Positions 1 to 5,545 of a DNA stretch of 11,761 nt are shown piece by piece. How positions within the stretch are numbered: the first letter of the stretch is position 1; every line of letters begins with the position of its first letter. A model generated the notes under the pieces. The model searched no databases and had not been told where the DNA came from. It saw nothing but the letters and a program-made list of their open reading frames with translations. Location: contig CBDUMS010000097.1 of NCBI GenBank assembly GCA_965368405.1, positions 1-11,761 on the forward strand. Reading direction: 5' to 3'. The position numbers were made by a program, and so were the translations under genes. This stretch comes from S012-113 sp965368405 (GTDB lineage: Bacteria > Bacteroidota > Bacteroidia > Cytophagales > Cyclobacteriaceae).

Positions 1-221
1 TGTTTAAGTTGGCCTAAGTTCTTATGTACTGAAATAAAGGTGTTTTGGGTGATATCCATTGCGATATCATGGCTTCCAGCATACTTGAAACAATAATTAT
101 ATATCCTTTTATACCATAAATTAACCAGTTTATTAAAGGCCTCACTATCGCCAGACTGAGCTCTCAAAATAAGGCTATCTGCATGATTCATCGCAATATC
201 CAGAATCGTTTCATTTACCAT
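1..221 (-). CDS. ECF-type sigma-70 factor, N-terminal part (runs off left edge)
   Basis: This minus-strand frame has no stop from its start to the window edge and gives 73 residues. Residues 18-34 (LILRAQSGDSEAFNKLV) are the typical opening of sigma-70 region 2. The following YKRIYNYCFKYAGSHDIAMD and TQNTFISVHKNL match the core-binding part of region 2 (usual pattern: DAxDxxQxxFxxxxxNL). Region 4, the promoter-recognising helix-turn-helix, lies outside the window. The start is the ATG at 221-219; an in-frame stop lies upstream at 248-246. A second ATG at codon 11 (191-189) would also fit the family, whose members usually begin about ten residues before this motif. ECF factors direct RNA polymerase to special promoters, often with a membrane anti-sigma factor encoded beside them. 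The gene divergent from this one is a methyltransferase, so any anti-sigma gene would lie to the left, unseen. The family is secure; the regulon is unknown. Confidence 0.85.
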   Translation of the reverse strand, partial: MVNETILDIAMNHADSLILRAQSGDSEAFNKLVNLWYKRIYNYCFKYAGSHDIAMDITQNTFISVHKNLGQLK

Positions 222-337
222 TGATTGAGTTTTCAAGTCTGCTTTTTACAGTATTAATCTACGTGAATTTCTTTATAGATGTATTAACTCTTGAAAAAGT
301 TTTAGTTCATAAAAATTTTATTTGGAGTGAAGCAAAA

Positions 338-345
338 TATCTTTG
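338..345 (+). promoter_or_regulatory. Candidate -7 box (TATCTTTG) for the methyltransferase gene
   Basis: TATCTTTG is an exact match to the Bacteroidota -7 consensus TAnnTTTG. Transcription would begin around 350, so the first ATG (352) would be almost leaderless and the next (361) would have a leader of about ten bases. No TTG or TTTG sits at the usual -33 distance; the nearest, at 321-324, is too close. The identical octamer lies just before the glycosyltransferase start at 8731. Confidence 0.4.
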
Positions 346-351
346 TCACCA

Positions 352-1119
352 ATGAAGTCAATGATCAGTTTTGCGCTCCGCTATATTCCAAGAAAGTATC
401 TTCAGGTATTTAGCCATTGGGTTGCACGAGTATTATCCATTTTCTACTTAGGAAATAAAGTAGAATGCAATGTGTGCGCTCACCATTATCGCAAGTTTTT
501 ACCTTATGGCAGAAAGGGTAGAGCTAATGCCTTATGCCCAAATTGTCTGTCCTTAGAGCGCCATAGAATGATGTGGCTATTCTTAAAAGAACGAACCAAT
601 TTTTTCACCGCTGAACTCAAAGTATTGCATATAGCCCCTGAGCTCTGCTTTATAAAGCGCTTTGAGAAAATTCATCAGGAGAATTATATAACGGCTGATT
701 TAGAGTCTCCTTTAGCGAAAATTAAATTGGATGTATTAGATATGCCTTTTGATGCTGATAGCTTTAATGTGGTATTTTGTAATCATGTAATGGAGCATGT
801 AGATGATGACATCAAGGCAATGAGCGAGCTATATCGGGTTCTAAAACCTGGTGGTTGGGGGATTGTGCAAGTGCCTCTTTTTTATCCACTTCCGGAAAAA
901 ACCTATGAAGACTCGACCATAACTTCTCCAAAAGAACGGGAGCTTGTTTTTGGGCAGGACGACCATGTGCGTTTATATGGCAAAGACTATATCGATCGAC
1001 TTAAGTCCGTTGGCTTTGAGGCTGAAGAAATATGGGTTAACAACGATCTATCAAAAGAGAAAACGATCCGATACGCCTTGCCGCTCGACGAGCCTATATT
1101 TTACGTTAGGAAAGCCTGA
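352..1119 (+). CDS. SAM-dependent class I methyltransferase with N-terminal CxxC...CxxC motif
   Basis: This 255-residue protein has a basic, partly hydrophobic N-terminus (about 1-35). Two CxxC pairs follow (C39/C42 in ECNVC and C62/C65 in LCPNC), spaced like a zinc ribbon. The rest is a class I methyltransferase fold: VLHIAPE (91-97) is a variant of the SAM-binding glycine-rich loop, YITADLE follows, then MPFDADSFNVVFCNHVMEHV (131-150) and LKPGGWG (164-170), which are motifs of the Methyltransf_11 type. The family is commonly found in Flavobacteriia, sometimes in polysaccharide loci, but its substrate is unknown to me. ATG 352 was preferred over an in-frame TTG at 343 because that TTG lies inside a good -7 box; ATG 361 is also possible. 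The gene is divergent from the truncated sigma factor and stands 67 bases upstream of the amidotransferase gene. No glycosyltransferase adjoins it, so its context does not reveal the substrate. Confidence 0.85.
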   Translation: MKSMISFALRYIPRKYLQVFSHWVARVLSIFYLGNKVECNVCAHHYRKFLPYGRKGRANALCPNCLSLERHRMMWLFLKERTNFFTAELKVLHIAPELCFIKRFEKIHQENYITADLESPLAKIKLDVLDMPFDADSFNVVFCNHVMEHVDDDIKAMSELYRVLKPGGWGIVQVPLFYPLPEKTYEDSTITSPKERELVFGQDDHVRLYGKDYIDRLKSVGFEAEEIWVNNDLSKEKTIRYALPLDEPIFYVRKA

Positions 1120-1186
1120 AGAGAGGTTTTAAGTACCTTTCCTTAATATTAATGATTAACTTTAGGTAGATCAAAACGCTAGCTCT

Positions 1187-2056
1187 ATGTGTCGTTTTAT
1201 AGCCTATCTTGGAGAACCTGTCCTGGCCGAAGACTTATTAACGAAGCCAAAAAATTCCCTTATCCATCAGAGTTATCATGCCGAAGAATCTATTGAACCA
1301 TTGAATGGCGATGGTTTTGGGATGGGATGGTACGTTAAAGCGGTTCGAGAAGAACCTGGATTATTCAGATCGATAACGCCAGCCTGGAATAATCAGAATT
1401 TAAAAATCAATGCCGGAATTATAAAGTCAAATTGTTTTTTAGCCCATATTAGAGCTGCAACAATGGGTACAGTTGCTCTAGAAAATAGTCACCCTTTCCA
1501 TTATAAGCAGTATTTAATGATGCACAATGGTGGTGTTCCCGGATTTATCGATATCAAACGCGATATTATTAATAGGCTCTCGAACCACTTCTATACCTGG
1601 ATAAAAGGCCAAACCGATAGTGAACATATTTTTGCACTCTTCATGCAAAATGTATCCGATAACTCTAATGGCAAAGAAGGTAGCGAACTAAGTTTAGATG
1701 TCCTCACCGAAAATTTTAAAAGAACATTCGAGCAAATTGAAGATCTGAAAGCAAAACGAGGCATCGAGAAGCCTTCTACCTATAATATGGTAATAAGTGA
1801 TGGGCGCCGCTTAATTGCTACACGCTATAGTTCAGATCCACATAATGAGTCCAGGACTCTTTACTTCGCTAAAGGTAAAAAATACGAGTGCGATGGAAAC
1901 ATTTGCAGGATGATACCAGAAAGCGAAAATCCAAAATCTATGCTGGTTGTATCAGAAAAACTAGACGAATTCGTGGAGGAATGGATTCCTATCCCAGATA
2001 ATTATGCGTTACGGATAGAAGCAGATTTATCGCACTCTTTGGCTGCGCTTAATTAA
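1187..2056 (+). CDS. Class II glutamine amidotransferase (YafJ/EgtC-like)
   Basis: This 289-residue protein begins MCRF. Removal of Met1 would expose Cys2, the N-terminal nucleophile of class II (Ntn) glutamine amidotransferases. Other family motifs are present in order: NGDGFGMGWY (40-49), HIRAAT (87-92), NSHPF (100-104) and MMHNGG (111-116), so the glutaminase/amidohydrolase site looks complete. The requirement for Cys2 fixes the ATG at 1187. Relatives include YafJ of E. coli (function uncertain), EgtC (gamma-glutamyl bond hydrolysis in ergothioneine synthesis) and yeast Dug3 (glutathione breakdown). No egt or dug partner lies in the window, so I assign no pathway. A gamma-glutamyl hydrolase next to a peroxide-response module is suggestive but unproven. 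It converges on the oxyR-like gene, with 52 bases between stop codons. Confidence 0.88.
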   Translation: MCRFIAYLGEPVLAEDLLTKPKNSLIHQSYHAEESIEPLNGDGFGMGWYVKAVREEPGLFRSITPAWNNQNLKINAGIIKSNCFLAHIRAATMGTVALENSHPFHYKQYLMMHNGGVPGFIDIKRDIINRLSNHFYTWIKGQTDSEHIFALFMQNVSDNSNGKEGSELSLDVLTENFKRTFEQIEDLKAKRGIEKPSTYNMVISDGRRLIATRYSSDPHNESRTLYFAKGKKYECDGNICRMIPESENPKSMLVVSEKLDEFVEEWIPIPDNYALRIEADLSHSLAALN

Positions 2057-2096
2057 GCTCTCACCAGCTTTGGATTGGGTCATTCTGGTAAAATAT

Positions 2097-2113
2097 TTTA
2101 GGTTAATCCTAAA
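2097..2113. repeat. Short inverted repeat between convergent genes (possible weak terminator)
   Basis: TTTAGG (2097-2102) and CCTAAA (2108-2113) are perfect 6-base arms around a 5-base loop, overlapping the stop codon of the oxyR-like gene. It is the only clear hairpin in the gap between two converging genes. The stem is A+T-rich and neither side has a clean T run, so a terminator role is only a guess. Confidence 0.3.
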
Positions 2114-3044
2114 TTCCAATAATTTCTAAATCAGAATTCTTGTAGTTCTTTGTTGAAAGCTTTGGTATTACCTTGTCTTGGATCAACTTCTTCAAATATC
2201 GAGCAGATTGTCCTTTTACTACAGGATAATAGGTAACGAGACTAACTTCTCTTACAGGAATAGGTTTTTGAAAATGCTTTGTCTTTTGTTTTTTCTTGGT
2301 ATTCAAATCATTATAGTATAATTCGGGGATTAGGGTATAGCCACCAAATGTATCCGTAAGGTTTAGTAAGGTATCAAAAGAGCTTCCTTCGAAATCGAGA
2401 TTCGATTTATTCATTTGTTTCTCTTGTATTTCGCATATAGTTACAGCCTGATTACGGAAACAATGTCCCTCCTCCAGCAGCCAAACATTTTTATCTCGAA
2501 CATCTTCAGAAGAAACATAGCCTTTGTTTTGCTCGCTAATACCGTAAACCATCATGGGCTCGTAGTAGAGAATCGTTTCTTCAAAGTCTTCATTATCAAG
2601 CGGCGTTGCCAGAATTCCAATATCAATTTTATCCATGGATAACTGATGCAATATGTTTTCTGTAGTTATTTCAGCAATCTTTAACTTTAGATGTGGGTTC
2701 TCCTTGAGCAACTGCGGCAAAATAATTGGCAGCAAAGAGTTGGCGATAGTAGGAATTACACCCACACGCAAGGTTCCATTCAAAGAATCATTATTATCAT
2801 TGATAGACCGTAATTCCTTCTCTTTCACTATGATCTTTTTTGCGACTTGGATAAAGGCCTCACCCTGCTCGGTGGTTTTAATGGGGTGTCGAGAGCGATC
2901 GAACAAGGTAAGATCAAGTTCATGTTCAATTTTCTTGATCATGGCACTGAGGGTAGCCTGTGTTATATGGCAACTTTCTGCTGCAAGCCCAAAATGCTTG
3001 TGTTTGTGCACCGCTAATACATATTTCAGCTGTTGGAAATTCAT
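2109..3044 (-). CDS. oxyR: OxyR-type LysR-family hydrogen peroxide sensor/regulator
   Basis: This 311-residue LysR regulator has an N-terminal winged helix-turn-helix (about 1-60; FGLAAESCHITQATLSAMIKK closely resembles E. coli OxyR) and a C-terminal periplasmic-binding-like sensor domain (about 90-300). Within GHCFRNQAVTIC, C195 and C204 are nine residues apart, exactly as in the C199/C208 pair of E. coli OxyR. That pair forms the disulfide that activates the protein when peroxide is present, so the sensor looks functional. The domain ends with a GGYTLIPEL segment, also typical of OxyR. The start is the ATG at 3044, whose product aligns with OxyR from residue 1. It is divergent from the peroxiredoxin operon, and a classical OxyR-type operator begins 2 bases upstream of the start codon and covers its own -7 box. 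This implies autorepression together with activation of the divergent operon. That regulatory model is inference; the family call is strong. Confidence 0.93.
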   Translation of the reverse strand: MNFQQLKYVLAVHKHKHFGLAAESCHITQATLSAMIKKIEHELDLTLFDRSRHPIKTTEQGEAFIQVAKKIIVKEKELRSINDNNDSLNGTLRVGVIPTIANSLLPIILPQLLKENPHLKLKIAEITTENILHQLSMDKIDIGILATPLDNEDFEETILYYEPMMVYGISEQNKGYVSSEDVRDKNVWLLEEGHCFRNQAVTICEIQEKQMNKSNLDFEGSSFDTLLNLTDTFGGYTLIPELYYNDLNTKKKQKTKHFQKPIPVREVSLVTYYPVVKGQSARYLKKLIQDKVIPKLSTKNYKNSDLEIIGI

Positions 3045-3045
3045 G

Positions 3046-3082
3046 ATAGACAGTTTCTATCAAAGCTATAGTTTTTTTCGTT
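3046..3082. promoter_or_regulatory. Predicted OxyR operator
   Basis: ATAG (3046-3049), CTAT (3057-3060) and ATAG (3068-3071) are separated by exactly 7 bases each. This is the spacing of the E. coli OxyR consensus, ATAG-N7-CTAT-N7-ATAG-N7-CTAT. The fourth quarter, expected at 3079-3082, is CGTT and matches at two of four bases. The first half is also a perfect inverted repeat (GATAGA at 3045-3050, TCTATC at 3056-3061) and contains a LysR-type T-N11-A. The site overlaps the oxyR -7 box and its expected transcription start, and lies just upstream of the expected -33 region of the peroxiredoxin promoter. That layout fits repression of one gene and activation of the other. Confidence 0.75.
3061..3068 (-). 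promoter_or_regulatory. -7 box of the oxyR-like gene (TAGCTTTG)
   Basis: On the minus strand this is TAGCTTTG, an exact TAnnTTTG match. It would give a transcription start near 3056 and a leader of about 12 bases. No TTG is present at the -33 distance. The box lies between the second and third quarters of the predicted OxyR operator, so a bound regulator would cover it. Confidence 0.55.
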
Positions 3083-3104
3083 TTTATCTATGTAATATCC
3101 CCAC

Positions 3105-3112
3105 TAGATTTG
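3105..3112 (+). promoter_or_regulatory. -7 box of the peroxiredoxin operon (TAGATTTG)
   Basis: TAGATTTG is an exact match to TAnnTTTG, with an expected start near 3117 and an A-rich leader of about 25 bases. There is no TTG/TTTG in the expected -33 region (about 3079-3085), which is where the predicted OxyR operator ends. A missing -33 element beside an activator site suggests an activator-dependent promoter. Confidence 0.55.
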
Positions 3113-3141
3113 CATTAATAAAAATTAAATAAGAACAAATT

Positions 3142-3780
3142 ATGTCATACACAGGAAAAAAATTTCCAAATATCTCAGTACCGGCCATGAACGCAATGGG
3201 CGATTTAGAAGATATTAATATTTTAGAAGAGGCCGTAAATAGCAAGAAGAAGGTTTTGCTATTCTGGTACCCGAAAGATTTCACTTTTGTTTGCCCAACT
3301 GAGTTGCATGCTTTTCAAGCCGCGTTAGGTGAGTTCGAAAAACGAAACACCATTGTTATTGGTGCATCCTGCGATACTGCGGAATCGCATTTTGCCTGGT
3401 TAAATACAAGCAAAGACGATGGCGGCATTGAAGGTGTAACCTACAAAATTCTTGCCGACAGTAATCGTAATCTATCCTCTATTTTAGGTATCTTAGACGG
3501 AGAGGTAGATCGCTATGACGACGAACTTGGTCAGGAAATAATGAAGGGCGATAATGTAAGTTATCGAGCAACGTACTTGATTGATGAAGAGGGTACAGTG
3601 TTCCATGAAGGAGTAAATCATATGCCACTAGGTAGAAACGTTAATGATTTTCTTAGACTTATTGATGCCTATTCACATGTTCAGACGCACGGTGAGGTAT
3701 GTCCGGCAAACTGGGAAGAAGGGAAAACTGCTATGAAAGCCGATAGAGATGGCGTAGCAGAATATTTATCGAACAATTAA
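3142..3780 (+). CDS. Typical 2-Cys peroxiredoxin (AhpC/Prx1 subfamily)
   Basis: This 212-residue cytoplasmic thiol peroxidase reduces H2O2 and organic peroxides. The peroxidatic Cys is C51 in FTFVCPTE, with the supporting Thr and Glu present, and the catalytic Arg is in YRATYLID (R142). The resolving Cys is C187 in GEVCPANW, which would form a disulfide with C51 of the partner subunit. An additional Cys lies at 77 (GASCDTAESH). The C-terminus lacks the YF motif of over-oxidation-sensitive eukaryotic enzymes, so a robust enzyme is expected. The length suits the Prx1/AhpC group. No AhpF reductase is encoded here. The next gene is a small thioredoxin and is the probable electron donor. The gene is first in an operon divergent from oxyR, with an OxyR-type operator and its own -7 box upstream. 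I left the symbol empty because I cannot tell whether this is the strain's AhpC or a second, Prx1-like enzyme. Confidence 0.93.
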   Translation: MSYTGKKFPNISVPAMNAMGDLEDINILEEAVNSKKKVLLFWYPKDFTFVCPTELHAFQAALGEFEKRNTIVIGASCDTAESHFAWLNTSKDDGGIEGVTYKILADSNRNLSSILGILDGEVDRYDDELGQEIMKGDNVSYRATYLIDEEGTVFHEGVNHMPLGRNVNDFLRLIDAYSHVQTHGEVCPANWEEGKTAMKADRDGVAEYLSNN

Positions 3781-3791
3781 TTACTAATATT

Positions 3792-4106
3792 ATGTATACT
3801 GAATTAACAGAAGACAATTTACAGGAGATTGTTTCATCAAACAAAAAGGTAGTAGTTCAATACTCGGCTGGATGGTGCGGAAATTGCCGCATGATGAAAC
3901 CGAAGTTTAAAGGCATGGCCTCAGAAAACGAAGATATCAGTTTTGTGATGGTAGATGCAGAAAAGTACCCAGAATCACGAAAGCTAGCGCAGGTGAATAA
4001 CTTACCAACTTTTGCAGCATTCAAAGACGGGAGTTTTTTAGATCAAATTCAAACTAACAAAGGAGAATCGTTAAAAGCATTTATTAATGAAGTTGCCAGT
4101 AATTAA
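3792..4106 (+). CDS. Thioredoxin-family protein with WCGNC active site
   Basis: This 104-residue single-domain thioredoxin has no signal peptide. The redox motif is GWCGNCR with C29 and C32, and the cis-proline loop NLPTFAAFKDG (P72) is in place. Canonical thioredoxin has WCGPC; here Asn replaces Pro between the cysteines, a position known to tune redox potential in this fold. Length and termini match small bacterial thioredoxins, without the membrane anchor or lipobox of periplasmic versions. It starts 11 bases after the peroxiredoxin stop and almost certainly shares its transcript, so recycling that peroxiredoxin's disulfide is the likely job (inference from context). The next gene begins inside its last codons. 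The fold is certain; the physiological partner is not proven. Confidence 0.9.
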   Translation: MYTELTEDNLQEIVSSNKKVVVQYSAGWCGNCRMMKPKFKGMASENEDISFVMVDAEKYPESRKLAQVNNLPTFAAFKDGSFLDQIQTNKGESLKAFINEVASN

Positions 4107-4344
4107 ACATATTAACCAGTTCATTTCAGCGAATGATCAGGACTACGTTATCGAGGCCATTGAAGTGCTCGAGCATATTAGTGAAAGCAAAGGGCTTAAA
4201 GATGAAGAGCTCGATGTGATTGGAGAGCTACTCTCGAATATGTATGGAGCCCTCGAAGTTCGTGAAATGATTAAAGGTGGCAAAGACGAAAAAACTGCTT
4301 TGAATGAATTTATGAAAAGAGTAATAGGGTCGATAGATCAGTAG
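4087..4344 (+). CDS. Small conserved flavobacterial protein (DUF6952-like)
   Basis: This 85-residue acidic, probably all-helical protein has no signal peptide, membrane segment or cysteine. The N-terminal MKLPVIKHINQFI and the central DEELDVIGELLSNMYGA resemble, from memory, a conserved flavobacterial family annotated DUF6952; no function is known to me. Its ATG at 4087 lies 20 bases inside the end of the thioredoxin gene in another frame, so translation is probably coupled. The start is supported because homologues begin MKLPVIKH. It is the last gene of the peroxiredoxin-thioredoxin operon and is followed at once by a terminator-like hairpin. The close packing suggests a part in thiol or peroxide metabolism. 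Without cysteines it cannot be a redox carrier, so an adaptor or regulatory subunit is more plausible. That role is inference. Confidence 0.8.
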   Translation: MKLPVIKHINQFISANDQDYVIEAIEVLEHISESKGLKDEELDVIGELLSNMYGALEVREMIKGGKDEKTALNEFMKRVIGSIDQ

Positions 4345-4370
4345 ACATACTGGTCTACCCTACTTTTTTT
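4341..4370 (+). terminator. Probable intrinsic terminator of the peroxiredoxin operon
   Basis: GTAGAC (4341-4346) and GTCTAC (4353-4358) form a 6-base stem with a 6-base loop, followed 5 bases later by seven T (4364-4370). The stem overlaps the stop codon of the DUF6952-like gene, and the T run lies in the last codons of the converging YbjQ gene. The stem is short and the T tract slightly displaced, so confidence is moderate. Confidence 0.5.
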
Positions 4371-4701
4371 GCAATTTTACTGCAGTTCCATATGCCAATA
4401 ACTCGGCGGCGCTGGCCATTACGGCTGAAGTTGTAAACCGAACACAGACTATTCCGTCGGCACCAAGTGCCTCCGCTTCTTCATACATTCTATCGAGGGC
4501 TTGTTCGCGCGATTCGGCGAGCATCTTGGTGTACTCCGAAATTTCGCCACCAACAATGGTGCGTAATCCTGCCATAATATCTTTACCAACATGCCTTGCC
4601 CTTATGGTATTACCGCGAACTAATCCCAGCGTCTTTACAATCTCATAATCTGAAAAATTATCCTGGGTCGTGGTTAAGAGTTTCTTACCAATAACTTTCA
4701 T
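4360..4701 (-). CDS. YbjQ / UPF0145 family protein
   Basis: This 113-residue protein is one YbjQ-type (UPF0145, 'putative heavy-metal-binding') domain. Family hallmarks are the early TTT followed by a strand ending LGLVRGNTIRARHVGKD, then a central IVGGEISEYTKML, the helix ALDRMYEEAEALGADGIVCV (residues around 68-87), and a C-terminal AYGTAVKL. E. coli YbjQ forms pentamers; the biological role is unknown, and the metal-binding name rests on weak evidence. Only one Cys is present. The start is the ATG at 4701, which overlaps the stop of the upstream membrane-protein gene (ATGA), so the two are probably translationally coupled. The pairing suggests action near the inner face of the membrane (inference). 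It converges on the peroxiredoxin operon, with 15 bases between stop codons. Confidence 0.85.
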   Translation of the reverse strand: MKVIGKKLLTTTQDNFSDYEIVKTLGLVRGNTIRARHVGKDIMAGLRTIVGGEISEYTKMLAESREQALDRMYEEAEALGADGIVCVRFTTSAVMASAAELLAYGTAVKLQKK

Positions 4702-4901
4702 TTGTGTACATTTTTCGAGTAATGGTCGTCTTCTTTATTATTAATCCGATCAGAGATTACCTTAATTAAAAGTACGCCAATTCCAAGAATACCAACAAGG
4801 CCAATTATCCCCCAAGGAAATGCCATAACTAATCCTGATATCACAATGACTAGCCATGCTACAGCAACAATTGAGAGAAGGATATATCCCAGTTTTTCCA
4901 T
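4698..4901 (-). CDS. Small two-helix membrane protein
   Basis: This 67-residue protein has two hydrophobic helices (about 5-27 and 29-47), separated by FPWG, and a charged C-terminal tail with NNKEDDHYSKNVHK. Its function is unknown; I remember similar proteins with a DD-x-YSKNV tail beside YbjQ genes. The ATG at 4901 is the only sensible start, since the first helix begins at residue 5. The stop overlaps the YbjQ start by ATGA. No signal-peptidase or lipoprotein site is visible. Its role may be to anchor the YbjQ partner at the membrane, but this is inference. A near-match to the -7 consensus (TATTTTTA, minus strand, 4922-4929) lies about 20 bases upstream, so the pair may have its own promoter. 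Confidence 0.75.
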   Translation of the reverse strand: MEKLGYILLSIVAVAWLVIVISGLVMAFPWGIIGLVGILGIGVLLIKVISDRINNKEDDHYSKNVHK

Positions 4902-4941
4902 TGTATTGAATTAATACGAACTAAAAATAAGCATTATTCCT

Positions 4942-4999
4942 TTTAAGATTCGATTTGGCGCATAGCAGTTTTCGCAGCTATCATCCAGCAAATCTTAAA
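4942..4999. repeat. Tiered inverted repeat in the gap between two minus-strand genes
   Basis: The outer arms TTTAAGATT (4942-4950) and AATCTTAAA (4991-4999) are perfect 9-base complements. Inside them TGG (4956-4958) can pair with CCA (4985-4987), and ATAGC (4962-4966) with GCTAT (4977-4981), giving an extended imperfect hairpin. It starts 7 bases after the stop of the 152-residue gene and ends about 40 bases before the start of the membrane-protein gene. No T run follows directly on either strand, so it may be a processed or stabilising RNA structure rather than a simple terminator. Confidence 0.5.
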
Positions 5000-5005
5000 T
5001 GTCAG

Positions 5006-5464
5006 CTAATTGCCAACCCGACTGCGACCTGCCTCAGTAATAGCATATTTTTTGGCCTTCTTAAACTCCTCTTCGGATAGTACATCAATAGCCTTACCTG
5101 AATTTTCTGGACGAAAGCTACCCTCACTGCTCCACCAATCTTTTACGGCGGTTCCATTAAGTGAGGTCTCAATACCATAGGTCTGGAGACAGTCTTCAGA
5201 TACGATCCAGGGTTCGGCCCTATCGGCATATTTACTGAATATCGCATTGCGCATCATTTCGGCATTGCTATCCTGCTTTTCGAAATAGTTGATCGTGTAA
5301 GCCATAGCCTCAGGCTCTGTCATTACACTTTCCCAGAATTTTTCAGAAACAACGACTTCGGAGGTAGTAACCAGCCTGCCTTCGCCTTCTTCTAACGACG
5401 TTCCCGTAAGTGCACAAATGGCTTTACGCTTCTTCTTTGATTTGAATAAGTTAAGAATTCCCAT
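5006..5464 (-). CDS. Conserved-looking hypothetical protein, 152 residues
   Basis: I do not recognise this gene with certainty. The product is soluble and begins with a short basic stretch (MGILNLFKSKKKRK) that could touch nucleic acid or membrane lipids. A segment follows around ICALTGTSLEEGEGRLVTTSEVV (16-38) that recalls small proteins with a C-x-LTG...G-G-x-LLTT pattern, whose function is unknown to me. The middle is helical, with a Trp-rich stretch (VKDWWSSEGSF), and the end is basic. There are only two cysteines (17 and 92), no signal peptide and no membrane segment. The ATG at 5464 is the natural start because of the basic N-terminus. It lies 81 bases after the EamA gene on the same strand and is followed by an inverted repeat. 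Codon use looks like that of its neighbours, with no sign of recent transfer. Confidence 0.7.
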   Translation of the reverse strand: MGILNLFKSKKKRKAICALTGTSLEEGEGRLVTTSEVVVSEKFWESVMTEPEAMAYTINYFEKQDSNAEMMRNAIFSKYADRAEPWIVSEDCLQTYGIETSLNGTAVKDWWSSEGSFRPENSGKAIDVLSEEEFKKAKKYAITEAGRSRVGN

Positions 5465-5545
5465 GATTGTTATTGGTGAGGTGTTGGGCCTCTTTATGTT
5501 TTTGACACTTAATTTTACGAAAAGGTTGCACGAAAGTTGTGAATA

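Noticed and set aside
251..287. Direct repeat GTATTAA at 251-257 and 281-287, 30 bases apart
   Set aside because: Seven bases of A+T-rich sequence is too short to separate from chance, and no second example supports it.
324..327. GGAG as a ribosome binding site for the methyltransferase
   Set aside because: It is 24 bases from the ATG, too far for Shine-Dalgarno pairing, and the group seldom uses such sites.
343..351. TTG start for the methyltransferase
   Set aside because: The TTG lies within the TATCTTTG box, and an ATG follows 9 bases later in the same frame.
1157..1164. TAACTTTA, a near-match to the -7 consensus upstream of the amidotransferase
   Set aside because: The last base of the consensus is missing and there is no -33 element. 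In A+T-rich sequence this is expected by chance.
2653..3132. Open frame of 159 codons on the plus strand opposite the oxyR-like gene
   Set aside because: Its translation has no recognisable domain, and it mirrors a strongly conserved minus-strand gene. It is a shadow frame.
4922..4929. TATTTTTA (minus strand), a near-match to the -7 consensus upstream of the small membrane protein
   Set aside because: It matches at only five of the six fixed positions. It is kept as a comment in that gene's entry rather than as a feature.
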